64,000 bases of DNA from Macrostomum hystrix (lineage: Eukaryota > Platyhelminthes > Macrostomidae). The position numbers and the translations under genes are program-made. The DNA lies in NCBI GenBank assembly GCA_950097015.1, contig CATNEN010000025.1, positions 248,001 through 312,000 on the forward strand, written 5' to 3'. How positions within the stretch are numbered: the first letter of the stretch is position 1; each line of letters opens with the position of its first letter. Positions 51,601 through 60,754 of the stretch are shown piece after piece. Under the pieces are notes generated by a model that was given only the letters and a program-made list of their open reading frames with translations, made no database searches and was not told the origin of the DNA.

Positions 51601-52552
51601 CCTCCTCCATTTCCGCATCAGCGCCCGACGGTGGGGGATCTGCAGCGACTGACAGCGCAACGGTGGACGCCTCGTAGTCCAGCAGTGCCTGCAGAGCATC
51701 GCGGTCGTCGCTATTAATCGCCTCCTGCTCGTTAGGCTCCGATGGCTCCGCCTTTGGGCCGCTACTGCGAGTTGCCGCTGTCGGCCTGCTTTTATCGTGG
51801 CGCTCGTCGTCGACGTCCTCAATCTCGATGACGACGGGGCTGCGAGGCTGTAGAGCTGCCCTGGACCTGTCGGGCGCGTCAGACGCCGCACCGTCGCTGT
51901 CGTCACTGTTGCCAGCAGCCTGTCGCCCGACGTGCCTGATCACTGCCGGCGACGACCATCTGCTGGTGGCCTTCTTGGCACTCCGGTGCTGATCTCCGAG
52001 CCAAGCCAGCAGGCTCCCTTTTGGCGCAGTCGAGGCTGAGGCTGCCATCGCGTGGAAGATTGGTGCGTAGACGGTCGTGTTATTTGCCGATGTACTGGCA
52101 GGTGGTGGCTGCTGATTGCCTGCTGCCGCTGGCTGGGATACGACGCGGATGGACACAATCGACGCGTTCAGCAGGTCCACACTGCCTGATGCTGTGGACA
52201 TCTGGTCATTGGCAGGCTGCTGCTCTTCGGTGTTCAGGCGCATGACACCGCTCAGGGGCAGCAGGCTGAAGTCGTCAGCGTCACTGCTGATGTTAGCCAC
52301 CGCTGCTGTCTGCACTGGACGGCACCGCTTTGGGCCTGGCGTAGATTCTGCAGCTGCTGCTGCTGCCGCTGCATTGACAATGCGACGTTGAGAGGGAGCG
52401 CTCTTTCTTTTTCGCTGTGATGGTGGCTGGTGAGTTGATGACGCTACCGGCCCGGCGGAGTTGCTATCTTGGGCAGCTCTCTCAAACTCGTCCAGCGCGG
52501 CCGCAATTCGTTCATCGTCGCTGTCGCAGCCGGTTGAAAAATTGAACGACAT
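48640..52552 (-). CDS. Long low-complexity protein with C-terminal P-loop (SF3-like) ATPase domain, truncated
   Basis: Exon 1 (52552-50890) encodes an acidic start ('CDSDDERIAAALDEFERAAQ'), long Ala/Gln/Ser/Pro-rich linkers, then 'GRRYLHVFHIDNVRFVG' at a GTGAGT donor. A mariner occupies the intron. Coding resumes at about 49480 ('VYLGEALEAHCVELVLASSP') and continues to 'PHRTLSGFVRLETN', 'YPLLIGIGATQCSMLV', then 'GVVYLYGPSGVGKTTAVERH' (Walker A, about 48782-48814) and 'FGGNDFMFDGLDTARHSVAF'. The last block resembles the approach to Walker B in SF3 helicases of small replicons. The frame then leaves the family and ends in an AAC-rich stretch near 48600, before any DD box. The exact exon 2 border is unclear. 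Function is inferred, possibly a replication helicase of the same element family. Confidence 0.5.
49541..50852 (-). mobile_element. mariner element in intron of the P-loop gene
   Basis: 1312 bp flanked by TA (49539-49540 and 50853-50854). Inverted ends of about 30 bp start CGAGGGTCACTCAGAAAGTC. It lies in the same orientation as the gene it interrupts, within the intron, so the host frame need not be disrupted. Confidence 0.93.
49605..50668 (-). pseudogene. mariner transposase, one frameshift
   Basis: ATG 50668 reads 'MKLENRDFRAMMYLHFKQGK' (HTH), 'SYATVKNWFAEFRRGRESLE', the first Asp in 'LTGDETWIYQYDPENK', and the second in 'LLHHDNASAHTA'. A single indel near 49845 moves the frame. The other frame supplies 'YSPDLAPCDFFLF' with the third Asp (mariner D34D pattern) and the C-terminus to TAA at about 49605. 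Otherwise complete at about 350 residues, with clean terminal repeats, so it is a young, recently broken copy. Confidence 0.9.
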
Positions 52553-52770
52553 TCTGTGCTTCCGCGGGTTAATTATAGGCGCGTTCAAATTTGGATGTAT
52601 GAAAATGAGCAGGCTGCAGAAAGCCAACGCAGTCCCAGGTTCTCAACTTCAACTGGGTGCAACATGGTGGGATTCCCTATTAATAGAGTCCCAAGTACAT
52701 CCCAAGGAGAAGGAGCAGGCTATTTAGGATGAGCAGCAGATAGTACCACTGTTACTAATTCTTCTAGTAG

Positions 52771-52804
52771 ATCAATATGCGCGCACATGTGCGCGCATAT
52801 TGAT
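52771..52804. repeat. Perfect 34-bp palindrome
   Basis: ATCAATATGCGCGCACA followed immediately by its exact reverse complement, centred between 52787 and 52788, with no loop. The core GCGCGCACATGTGCGCGC matches the junction motif beside the recombinase copies. It lies about 220 bp upstream of the P-loop gene's start. Confidence 0.95.
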
Positions 52805-52902
52805 TTTATAGCTTTAAACTGATAGATTCAGATTCTATTAATAGGTGCTTAATTAGGTTAATTCGGATCCCGGTTAAGTTGATAGTGTACTTTTAGCGAG
52901 AA

Positions 52903-53038
52903 GTACAGTTCATAGTGCGCGCACATTACTTAAAAATATATAAGGACTTGCCTGCTATTCTTAGGTAGATAAGCAGCTCGAATCGAATCGTCTTATATAT
53001 ATATTTCTTAGGGATTGTGCGCGCACCACGAACTGTAC
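52903..53038. repeat. Foldback repeat, copy 3 (136 bp)
   Basis: The left arm GTACAGTTCATAGTGCGCGC... (52903-52945) and an inverted right arm (52992-53038) share the GTGCGCGCAC core, with a 46-nt loop. It is about 99 bp from the perfect palindrome. Confidence 0.8.
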
Positions 53039-53203
53039 TCTGCTGTCTATTTTTAGGTTATCCAAAATAAACTTCCCGGTATCGAGTTGGATCTGCCAAC
53101 TTAGTTGATACTAAACCATTCTTTTATTGGTGCAGAGTTGGTTTGGGTTCACAAACAGGGATAAGTTATTTAAACTGTCTAGCTAAGTCTTTTTGCTGCT
53201 GCT

Positions 53204-53640
53204 ACTGCTCCATTCGATATTGGCGACTCCGGAGCAACTCTCGCAGTCTTGCCCTTTGCTGCACGCCGCGCCAGTAGTCCAGCCCGTGTAGAATGTGCTG
53301 CAGCTCCAAACAGGTGTCCTCCACCAGGCCTAGCAGCTGGCCAAGTCGAAAGCCTCGTTCTCTGTTAGGCAGGTCACCTCCAGGATGGTCTCGTAGCCCG
53401 CAGCTGTCTGGTGTTGTAGCAGCCAGTCCAGGAGGCTCTTCAGCAGGGTGTGTAGCTGGGTGGCATTCAGCTCAGCATTCGGGCAGTGGCGCTGCAGGCA
53501 GGTCAGCTGCTCCAGTCGTCCTCGGTGCGCCAGGAACGGGGCCAGGCAGGCGATGTCGCATCTGGCCAGGAGTGCCACGATGGCCGGCGAGCCGAACAGC
53601 GCCACAGGATGAGCATTCATCGTGGTTCTACGCACCCAAC
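53204..53640 (-). pseudogene. Unidentified small protein gene (helical, Leu/Cys-rich)
   Basis: ATG at about 53622 starts 'MNAHPVALFGSPAIVALLAR', followed by 'LEQLTCLQRHCPNAELNATQ' and 'LLKSLLDWLLQHQTAAGYET'. Near 53345 the frame changes and 'LGLVEDTCLELQHILHGLDY' continues to a stop at about 53204. It is GC-rich like the neighbouring P-loop gene and on the same strand, so it may belong to the same element. No family recognised. Confidence 0.35.
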
Positions 53641-54000
53641 AATGTCGTGAGTGCAGCAGCAACGCGTCTAACACTAGCTAATACCGCTATAGTCACTATA
53701 TATCCCACAGTATATTGGAAAAATTTCGATCGATCATCACAGTGCGAAATGGGTCCCTAATTCAGGTGCGGGCAGTGGCATGGGGCTGCAGTCATCATGT
53801 AACGTAAGATAATACCCTGTATGAAACTCATTTCATAGAATGTTCGAACTGCATTCCGCTGCTGTCACAACTGCGCCATTTGAAACAAAATTATCATGAC
53901 TGGTATATATTTAAGTATTCAATCAGCCAACCGATCTCGCACCTAACACTGCAACAATTGCTATCAGTAGTAATCAATTTAGAATTATAGCAAAGCGGGT
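53641..54000. other. Spacer, nothing identified
   Basis: AT-rich DNA between the small gene remnant and the satellite. No coding or repeat structure seen. Confidence 0.5.
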
Positions 54001-54505
54001 CGCGGGCTCTTTTGCTGCATAAGAAAGCATTAAGGGTTGAGTCGGGCTCTTTTGCTGCATAAGAAAGCATTAAGGGTTGAGTCGGGCTCTTTTGCTGCAT
54101 AAGAAAGCATTAAGGGTTGAGTCGGGCTCTTTTGCTGCATAAGAAAACATTAAGGGTTGAGTCGGGCTCTTTTGCTGCATAAGAAAGCATTAAGGGTTGA
54201 GTCGGGCTCTTTTGCTGCATAAGAAAACATTAAGGGTTGAGTCGGGCTCTTTTGCTGCATAAGAAAACATTAAGGGTTGAGTCGGGCTCTTTTGCTGCAT
54301 AAGAAAGCATTAAGGGTTGAGTCGGGCTCTTTTGCTGCATAAGAAAGCATTAAGGGTTGAGTCGGGCTCTTTTGCTGCATAAGAAAGCATTAAGGGTTGA
54401 GTCGGGCTCTTTTGCTGCATAAGAAAGCATTAAGGGTTGAGTCGGGCTCTTTTGCTGCATAAGAAAACATTAAGGGTTGAGTCGGGCTCTTTTGCTGCAT
54501 AAGAA
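54001..54505. repeat. 40-bp satellite, 12 full copies plus a partial one
   Basis: The unit begins GTCGGGCTCTTTTGCTGCAT, followed by AAGAAAGCATTAAGGGTTGA. Copies are almost identical. The only polymorphism is AAGAAAGCAT versus AAGAAAACAT, in the order G G G A G A A G G G G A. There are no spacers, so it is not an array of another kind. Confidence 0.97.
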
Positions 54506-56362
54506 TCGCTACATAAAAAACCATAGACTACACAGTCGGGCTGAATTGCCGCTATTGCAATTTCAATAGAGAGAGTGAGTGCGAGCGAGGAAAATATGTT
54601 TTACAGTAACTGTCAAATAGAGGTTAATTTGATAGAGTTTTGGTAAACCCGTAAATATACTCAATTAAGATAAATCACACATGTTCTGGACTGTTTTGTG
54701 CCGAAAGTAGCAAAAATAACGCAATAAATTCATAAATTTACAAAATTATGAATAATCTGTAGCTTAACGTTTGTCAATCAATTCACTAGTTGCCTATAGA
54801 TTTTGTTGTTCAAAGATTTGACTGATTTGTCTTGTGCTTGCTGGGATACTGTGGAATTGTGGAAGTCCCTGTGGAAGTCCCTGTGGAATTGCCGACTAGT
54901 CGGCTGCGCTGATCTGCAATATGGTTATTTTGAAATTATGCTCCTTATATGGTCTTTGATGAAAAGATTAGAAATTGAAAATATCGTCGTTTCGGCGCCC
55001 GCAGCCGTCCTGCAATTCTTATTTTATAGCTATACGTACCGTGTACATAAAGCTTCGAGTCTTCATTAACGAAAAACCAAGCTGGCACACTTCCAGAGAG
55101 TAAAAACCTATCAGCTATCAGCTCATTTCAAAGTACTCAATGACTTTCGAAGTATGGAAATCGTAAACATCTCAGGCAAAATAGGGTGCATGGTGCAGTG
55201 AATGCTTAAAAGGCATACGCATTTTTGTTGATCCTCATCGCCGATTGTAAAGTAAAAATGTTGCGTTATGAGTATATTAGTATAGTACGAGTACTATCTA
55301 AAGAATGAACACAGTGAATCACCAGAGAGAAGAATATGAATGCACAAGAGTTCTGCAATATAAAAGGTGCAGTAGTCTGGAAAGTCTGTCACATTTATCC
55401 TCTTGTAATTGGGATCGTATTGAAGCAAGATATCGCCAGTGTTATGCGCGTTACTTGTTTCTAACTTACTAATTTGGTATCGATCTTTACTTTTTCTCGT
55501 TACCACGGGCTGGTAATAAATATGACGGCAACAAGTCGTTACTAACAGTGTGCATTTCCCGTTACCTGTTTTCGTTACTAGTTTCCGAAAAAATAATTTG
55601 ACTTTAGCAGCACTGTAAATAAATTATTTTGCTGCATTAAACAACTTTTTAAACTGTCCATTTTTTTCTTTTAGACTGAAAGGCGGGGTGGAGTACTCAC
55701 TAAACAAGAAGCATCGCTGCAGGGATATCGATGACCAGCTCATGGATCAATACAATGAAAACGATGGTGACTTGCGCGTGACTGTAACCTGTTTGTATTT
55801 ATTTACCTGACTGTAACGAATAGAGACCGCAGAGCAGAGGCAAGCTGATCACTTAGCGAGCAGCAACTAGCGCTGACCATATGCGTATGACCGCGAACGA
55901 GTTGCGGTCTACAAAAGCTGGTTACCACAAGAATAAGATGAGTTTTCTTCTAGTCAAATGGTCGCACAAGCATATCGAGAGCGAACTCTCGACCTCCCGT
56001 CGCTCATTCAATCTTCAAAATTGCGAGCTTTCCGCTTGTGCCGAGGCTCAAGTGTGACTTTGACAAGGAGCTTCAGTCTGGATTGATATCCGTTAGCCTG
56101 CGACCAGCTTCTCTGGCAAAGTGGACTTCAGTCGCTTGGCTGAGCAAAAGCAACGCAGGCGTTCGCATCGGCAGCGGTGCTTAATTCGGTTCCCCGATGT
56201 GCATCGATTCCAATGCTGAGTTCTCTGGACAATCCATGCACCGAACTTGGGCATTGCCGGCATCGATTAGCTGTAACAACTGTTTGGCGTGTCACAAAAC
56301 ATCTTGCGTAACGGCTGGTGGTACGCGCGTCCAATGCCCTAGCAGCGACTGTTCGACCGTGA
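54506..56362. other. AT-rich spacer with weak coding-like patches
   Basis: A polypyrimidine-AG (cttttag, ending 55674) precedes a short open segment (55675-55810), and 55937-56340 is GC-richer, but I cannot assign either to a family. GGAAGTCCCTGT is repeated at 54860-54885. Confidence 0.35.
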
Positions 56363-57592
56363 TCAGTAGTAGGGGTTAGCAGTTAGCAGCCCCCACATTG
56401 TTTTCCTTGTTGAAAACAACCCTTTGTTCACTGTAGAGATAAGAGAAATGGCGGGCCTATCTCTTTGCGCTGCGTACGGCTGCAGTGGAGTGGAGAGGCC
56501 GATGGAGGGTGGGTGAGGTGTGAGGTGGGAGTTGGAGATAAGGGCCCCAGTCCTGGCAGACTGGCTGCTTTTCAGGTAGTGCAAGTACTCTCGCACAAAT
56601 GAGTTGTTTTCGGGTGTGAATGCACCGTGGCACATGGTTTCCCCGCCTTTCTTTAGAGCTAGCTGGCTGAGGTTGAAGCTCTGGAACTCGAAGGGGCAGG
56701 TGTGATGATTCCCGTTGAAGGCTCGGTGGCTCACGAAAGCCAGCATGATGAACTTAGGGAGTTTTCCGTGGGTAAAGCCTTCAATGTTCTTCGACTGGAT
56801 TCTCTGGGGCAGAATAAAGTTCTGCATTTCGGCTCGCTCCATAGGATAGAGCGCATTCTGGTTGGTCAGTCCCTGATCATGGGCTAGGCTGATGTGAGAA
56901 GCCACCTTGACTCGGCGGAGATGCAGGATGCAGTGGGAGATTTCCATGCGGTAGGCTGTGTTGTTTGTGACCGGGGTTCTGATGGCAAATGCAGCGTCGC
57001 TGGGCACCAACTTGATGTGCAGGTGCAGGTTGTTCAGCAGGAACATGGGGCACTGGAAGATGTCGCTGAACAACGGTCCGACATACTCCACCCAGCGGGA
57101 CAGCCTGTGGCTCTCCATGTGCGCCTCTGCAGCGGAGTCAGGTTGCAGGAATCCAGCGGGGTAGAACTTCAGCTGCTGGGCGTCTGAGGAGCTCATGAGA
57201 GCTTTGAAATAGGCATGGTAGGGATAGAGCTGGTCTCCCCCGGACACAACTCGCTGGTTAATGCTCACAATGACATCAGAGAAGAGCGTAGACAGGACGA
57301 AGTTTTCAGGGTGCACATCACTGTCTCGGCGCTCTGTCAGCTCTCCTTCAGCGTTCAGAACATTCTCCCTCAGCAAGCCCCCATCCAGTCGGACTAGGCG
57401 GCAGCGAATGTACAGGAAAGAATTCAATAGTTCGGTGTATTCGTCAGCTGATGGGTGGCAATCGAATTCGATGGGTGCATTTGCAGCAATTGAGTTCACG
57501 GGGTGAATATCGACATAGGAGGATTTGTCAATGGCAGTCTGCAGCGCAGGAGCCTTGAACAAATCGAGCCTTGGGTTGAATCCATAAGCCAT
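56363..57592 (-). CDS. Capsid-like protein of the F54H12.2 type (Polinton/adintovirus-related), intact
   Basis: An uninterrupted 409-codon frame from ATG 57592. Blocks such as 'RLDLFKAPALQTAID', 'VDIHPVNSIAANAPIEFDCH', 'TLFSDVIVSINQRVV', 'YPYHAYFKALMSS' and 'FNLSQLALKKGGE' resemble metazoan proteins annotated 'uncharacterized F54H12.2-like'. I recall these as being encoded by Maverick/Polinton-related elements and regarded as jelly-roll capsid proteins. Length fits. Upstream on the same strand lie a basic core-like peptide and a small unknown ORF, both decayed, as in a virion gene cluster. No polymerase, integrase or terminal repeats are seen, so this is a fragment. An intact frame among broken neighbours is notable. 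Confidence 0.6.
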   Translation of the reverse strand: MAYGFNPRLDLFKAPALQTAIDKSSYVDIHPVNSIAANAPIEFDCHPSADEYTELLNSFLYIRCRLVRLDGGLLRENVLNAEGELTERRDSDVHPENFVLSTLFSDVIVSINQRVVSGGDQLYPYHAYFKALMSSSDAQQLKFYPAGFLQPDSAAEAHMESHRLSRWVEYVGPLFSDIFQCPMFLLNNLHLHIKLVPSDAAFAIRTPVTNNTAYRMEISHCILHLRRVKVASHISLAHDQGLTNQNALYPMERAEMQNFILPQRIQSKNIEGFTHGKLPKFIMLAFVSHRAFNGNHHTCPFEFQSFNLSQLALKKGGETMCHGAFTPENNSFVREYLHYLKSSQSARTGALISNSHLTPHPPSIGLSTPLQPYAAQRDRPAISLISTVNKGLFSTRKTMWGLLTANPYY

Positions 57593-57608
57593 GTCTACGA
57601 CAAAGAGT

Positions 57609-58163
57609 CCAGCACGCGCTTCACCGTTTTCCTGCTGACTTTTCGCTTCCTCTTGCTTACCGTTTTGCCCTTTGCTTTGCTCTCTCCTTTCTTAGGTTTC
57701 TTTCTACCTGCATTGTTCCGTTTCCTTGATTTTTTCCCCTTCTTGCCATTTTGGCGAGAGGTGTCTTCTTTATTATCTTTTTCCTAGAAACTTTAGCATT
57801 CAACTGTCTTCTTTTGCTAACGCTTTTGCCAGCCGAGGCCAACTGAGATGCATGTGCTGGTGAAGTTGCTGGAGGAGGTTGATATGTCATGATCCCTGGA
57901 AAACTTCCGCACCCATAGGGCGCAGATTTATCGCTTCCATTTCGAGTTCCAGAGTACTGCCGGATCATCTGTTGATAGTTCATCGAATAAGTTTCTCCCG
58001 GATCTGAATCGTGAGCAAAACAGGACTGCAGCTCTGAGCAGTCAGAGGGGACCAAATGTATCCCGCAGTTGAATTCGAATGCTGTGTAGAAAATTTGCTT
58101 TCTGGATTGGGAAGAAAAGTGTTTTCTTAAACACTTTGCTGAAGTAGCAGCCCCATTCAGCAT
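57609..58163 (-). pseudogene. Basic core-like peptide upstream of the capsid-like gene
   Basis: The minus frame includes a Pro/Gln/Ser-rich part ('GIMTYQPPPATSPAHASQLA') and a very basic C-terminus ('KIIKKTPLAKMARRGKNQG', 'LRKERAKQRAKR'), then a stop at 57657. A neighbouring frame continues the basic run to a TAG about 13 nt before the capsid-like ATG, implying a small indel in an A-rich stretch. It resembles the short DNA-condensing core peptides of adenovirus-like virions; that is an analogy only. The upstream part (58163-58430) is also frame-broken. Confidence 0.4.
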
Positions 58164-58447
58164 TAGAACTGATGTTCACAGTTCGCAGCAGGGAGTCCCA
58201 GTTGCAGCTTGTTGACTCAACAAGGCTGCAGCGCACATTGACCAGGTTGGTGGGCGGACAGCCGATGCAACAGCTTGACACTTGGCACCCAGGTGGGATT
58301 TTGATTGACTGGTTTCCAAATCCCAACCACTGCGAGCCCCGAGGCGGCACGAAATTGGTACCAGACCGGATCGCGGCTTAATTCACTGTCCTGCAATGGT
58401 ATGCGCCCAGATGGCGACGACGAAGCCACACTGATTTCCTTGTCGGA

Positions 58448-58855
58448 CTAGGCGATGAGTAGCGTCTTCCGGTCCTCCTCCTCCTCACACGTTCCTTCAA
58501 CAGAAGCCAGCTCAGCCTTGACATCGATGCCCACCTCACGTATGACGTCTTGAGTGCCCAGCTCATATTCACCTTCTGGTGATTTTCCTTGTAGCTCCGA
58601 GTCAATCCAGCTCGCTTTTTTCCATAGCTCATTCCATAGACGGGGTGACAGGGCCACGGAATTGCGCCTTAGGTATTCTTCCGTACAATCTTCGGGAAGA
58701 CGCTTGAGCCAGATGGTTCCTCGGCTAAACATCGCGATCTTCTCAAAACCCAGCTTGATCGTGACGTTGTGTCGGTTGACCGCGGAGTGCACAAGTTGTT
58801 GCTTCACTTGCTTTAGCTTTTCCCATTGATACGCGTTGAGGTTGAATCCGGGCAC
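58448..58855 (-). CDS. Unknown 135-aa ORF of the virion-like cluster
   Basis: 'MPGFNLNAYQWEKLKQVKQQ' to an acidic end ('VEGTCEEEEDRK'). Not recognised. Same strand and spacing as the two genes downstream, so it may be the first gene of the cluster. Confidence 0.35.
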   Translation of the reverse strand: MPGFNLNAYQWEKLKQVKQQLVHSAVNRHNVTIKLGFEKIAMFSRGTIWLKRLPEDCTEEYLRRNSVALSPRLWNELWKKASWIDSELQGKSPEGEYELGTQDVIREVGIDVKAELASVEGTCEEEEDRKTLLIA

Positions 58856-59010
58856 GCCTGGCTTCAGTTCTCATTCACTAGAAAAGAAGCGCCGAATCGC
58901 TATAAAATGATGACCTTATAATCTTGCACTTGCACTTTAAAGCCGTCGCAGAGATCCATGCTCAACAATCTGATACAGAAACAAAGGGTTGTTTTCAACA
59001 AGGAAAACAA

Positions 59011-59031
59011 TGTGGGGGCTTCGCCCCCACA
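59011..59031. repeat. GC-rich 9-bp hairpin
   Basis: TGTGGGGGC-TTC-GCCCCCACA, a perfect stem with a 3-nt loop, just outside the virion-like cluster. Confidence 0.85.
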
Positions 59032-59039
59032 CCCCCAGC

Positions 59040-60754
59040 AACTCATAGTCACTGCATGTGTGCATGCAGGCGCACTCTCCGCAGCGCGATTGGTTATCTT
59101 CCACCATTTTCTGCTTTCCCGCTTGCCACAGCCACAACCATATCACCATAGAATCATAAAATCTCTTACCTGGCTCGGCCTGCGCTCCACTGCAGGTGGG
59201 GCACAACTCTCTTACCAGGGCCTGATTGGCTCAGCCATCCCAGCAGCATAGACCCAACCCCTACTATCAATTTGCATTGTCGCTTATCTCCTCAGTACAA
59301 GTGCGGCAGAGTTGCATAAAGTCATACTACAGCTCTATCTCTTCAGACTCAAGATTCAGAACTATACTCACAAAATATCAATGTTTTCCGGATATACACA
59401 TTTTATATATTATATATTATATATATTATATTATATTTTAAATCAATATATGAGCTAGATAGTATATGCAGACATATAGATACATACCGTTTACCTTGAC
59501 TGCTCACCAATTCCAAACTACATTGCATGCCATGGAATTTCCACGGAATTTCCTGCTAACCCCTACTACTGTGATCGACTCAGCTGCGTACTCTAGTCCT
59601 CAGCTGCTGCTTCAAGCGTGCTTCGCAAATGACAGCGCGATTCACCAGTTTCTCAGTTCTGTCCGCGATTCTATCTCGCAGTGGAAGCCTTCACATTTTA
59701 GTTATAGAATGTTATTAGGAAGTTAGGAAGTTATAGACTTCCTAGAATTGCTAGAAAATTGCTATAATTTAACACCATGTTATTGCAAAACAAGGCTTGA
59801 TCAAAGCATTAATTTTTTCATTCTTTTAATTTTGTATTTTATAATATGTAATTTTGAGAATATCGTTTTGCAATGATATTCTCGATACTGAATTACGAAA
59901 AGGCATATTGAGAAAATATTGCGTGTACAATCGAGCATTGGTTATGCTAAGGCTCTTTCGTATTATTTCAAGCGGAAGCGAAAGATTAGATAAGATTACA
60001 CTCACGTTTCACTAGCGACTCGCTATAAACCCACTTTTTTTAACTCGTTCGCCACAAATGAAAAACTACTTTTCTTCTATATCTTGATGTATCTCTTATT
60101 CGCCACTAATTGTTTCAAGCAGCGATGTTACTTATAGCTTGGTCTGGTCGTTTAAAATAAACTTCGGCTTATAACGGGTTTATGAGCGGTTTATAAGCCC
60201 CTACGATAATTTATACGAAAGCTTTCGCCGTTTTAAAATTCGAATAGCCTCTATTGGACTTAATATTAATATTAATATATGACTTAATATTTGACGTAAC
60301 TACGGCCGGAAAAAGGAAATTAAAAAATTCTATGTAACTAACTTCATGATGTAAAGAAAAATTAAAGATTTATAGGCCTACGGCATCATGACCATTCTAA
60401 TCTTACTTTACTAGTAGTCTAGTTTTTTTGTAGCTACAGACCAATACTTGGTCGTATTAGTCTGTGTCTATCTATTAAAACTTAGTATTTTGAAATAGCC
60501 TAGGGTACTATGTATATTGCTTGCTTTTGAATAAAAAGTAAACCAGGAATACATGGGAATTGGGGATCTCCATTATAGCTGAGCTGTATTGCTAAGCTAA
60601 TAATAGCTAGCTGCTAGGGTTTATTTTTAGCTGGCCCCTAACTAGGCATATTCTTATGCAAGCATGTCTAGTTTACTTAATAAATTCCAATGAGAAAAGC
60701 CAAAATGACAATATTGGCTATTTATCTAGTTTGTAGGCCTGAATACAAAGCATA
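59040..60754. other. AT-rich spacer
   Basis: No gene seen. A (TA)n-rich stretch lies at 59400-59440. Short open frames at 59050-59730 have no recognisable similarity. Confidence 0.45.

Noticed and set aside
48680-51717. Plus-strand open frames across the P-loop gene
   Set aside because: Antisense shadows; the minus strand has the Walker A motif and splice sites.
54001-54505. Regular 40-bp repeats as a possible CRISPR array
   Set aside because: Units are directly adjacent with no variable spacers, and the DNA is eukaryotic; it is a satellite.
59466-59726. 86-codon frame near the virion-like cluster
   Set aside because: No similarity, weak codon bias and AT-rich flanks; not supportable as a gene.
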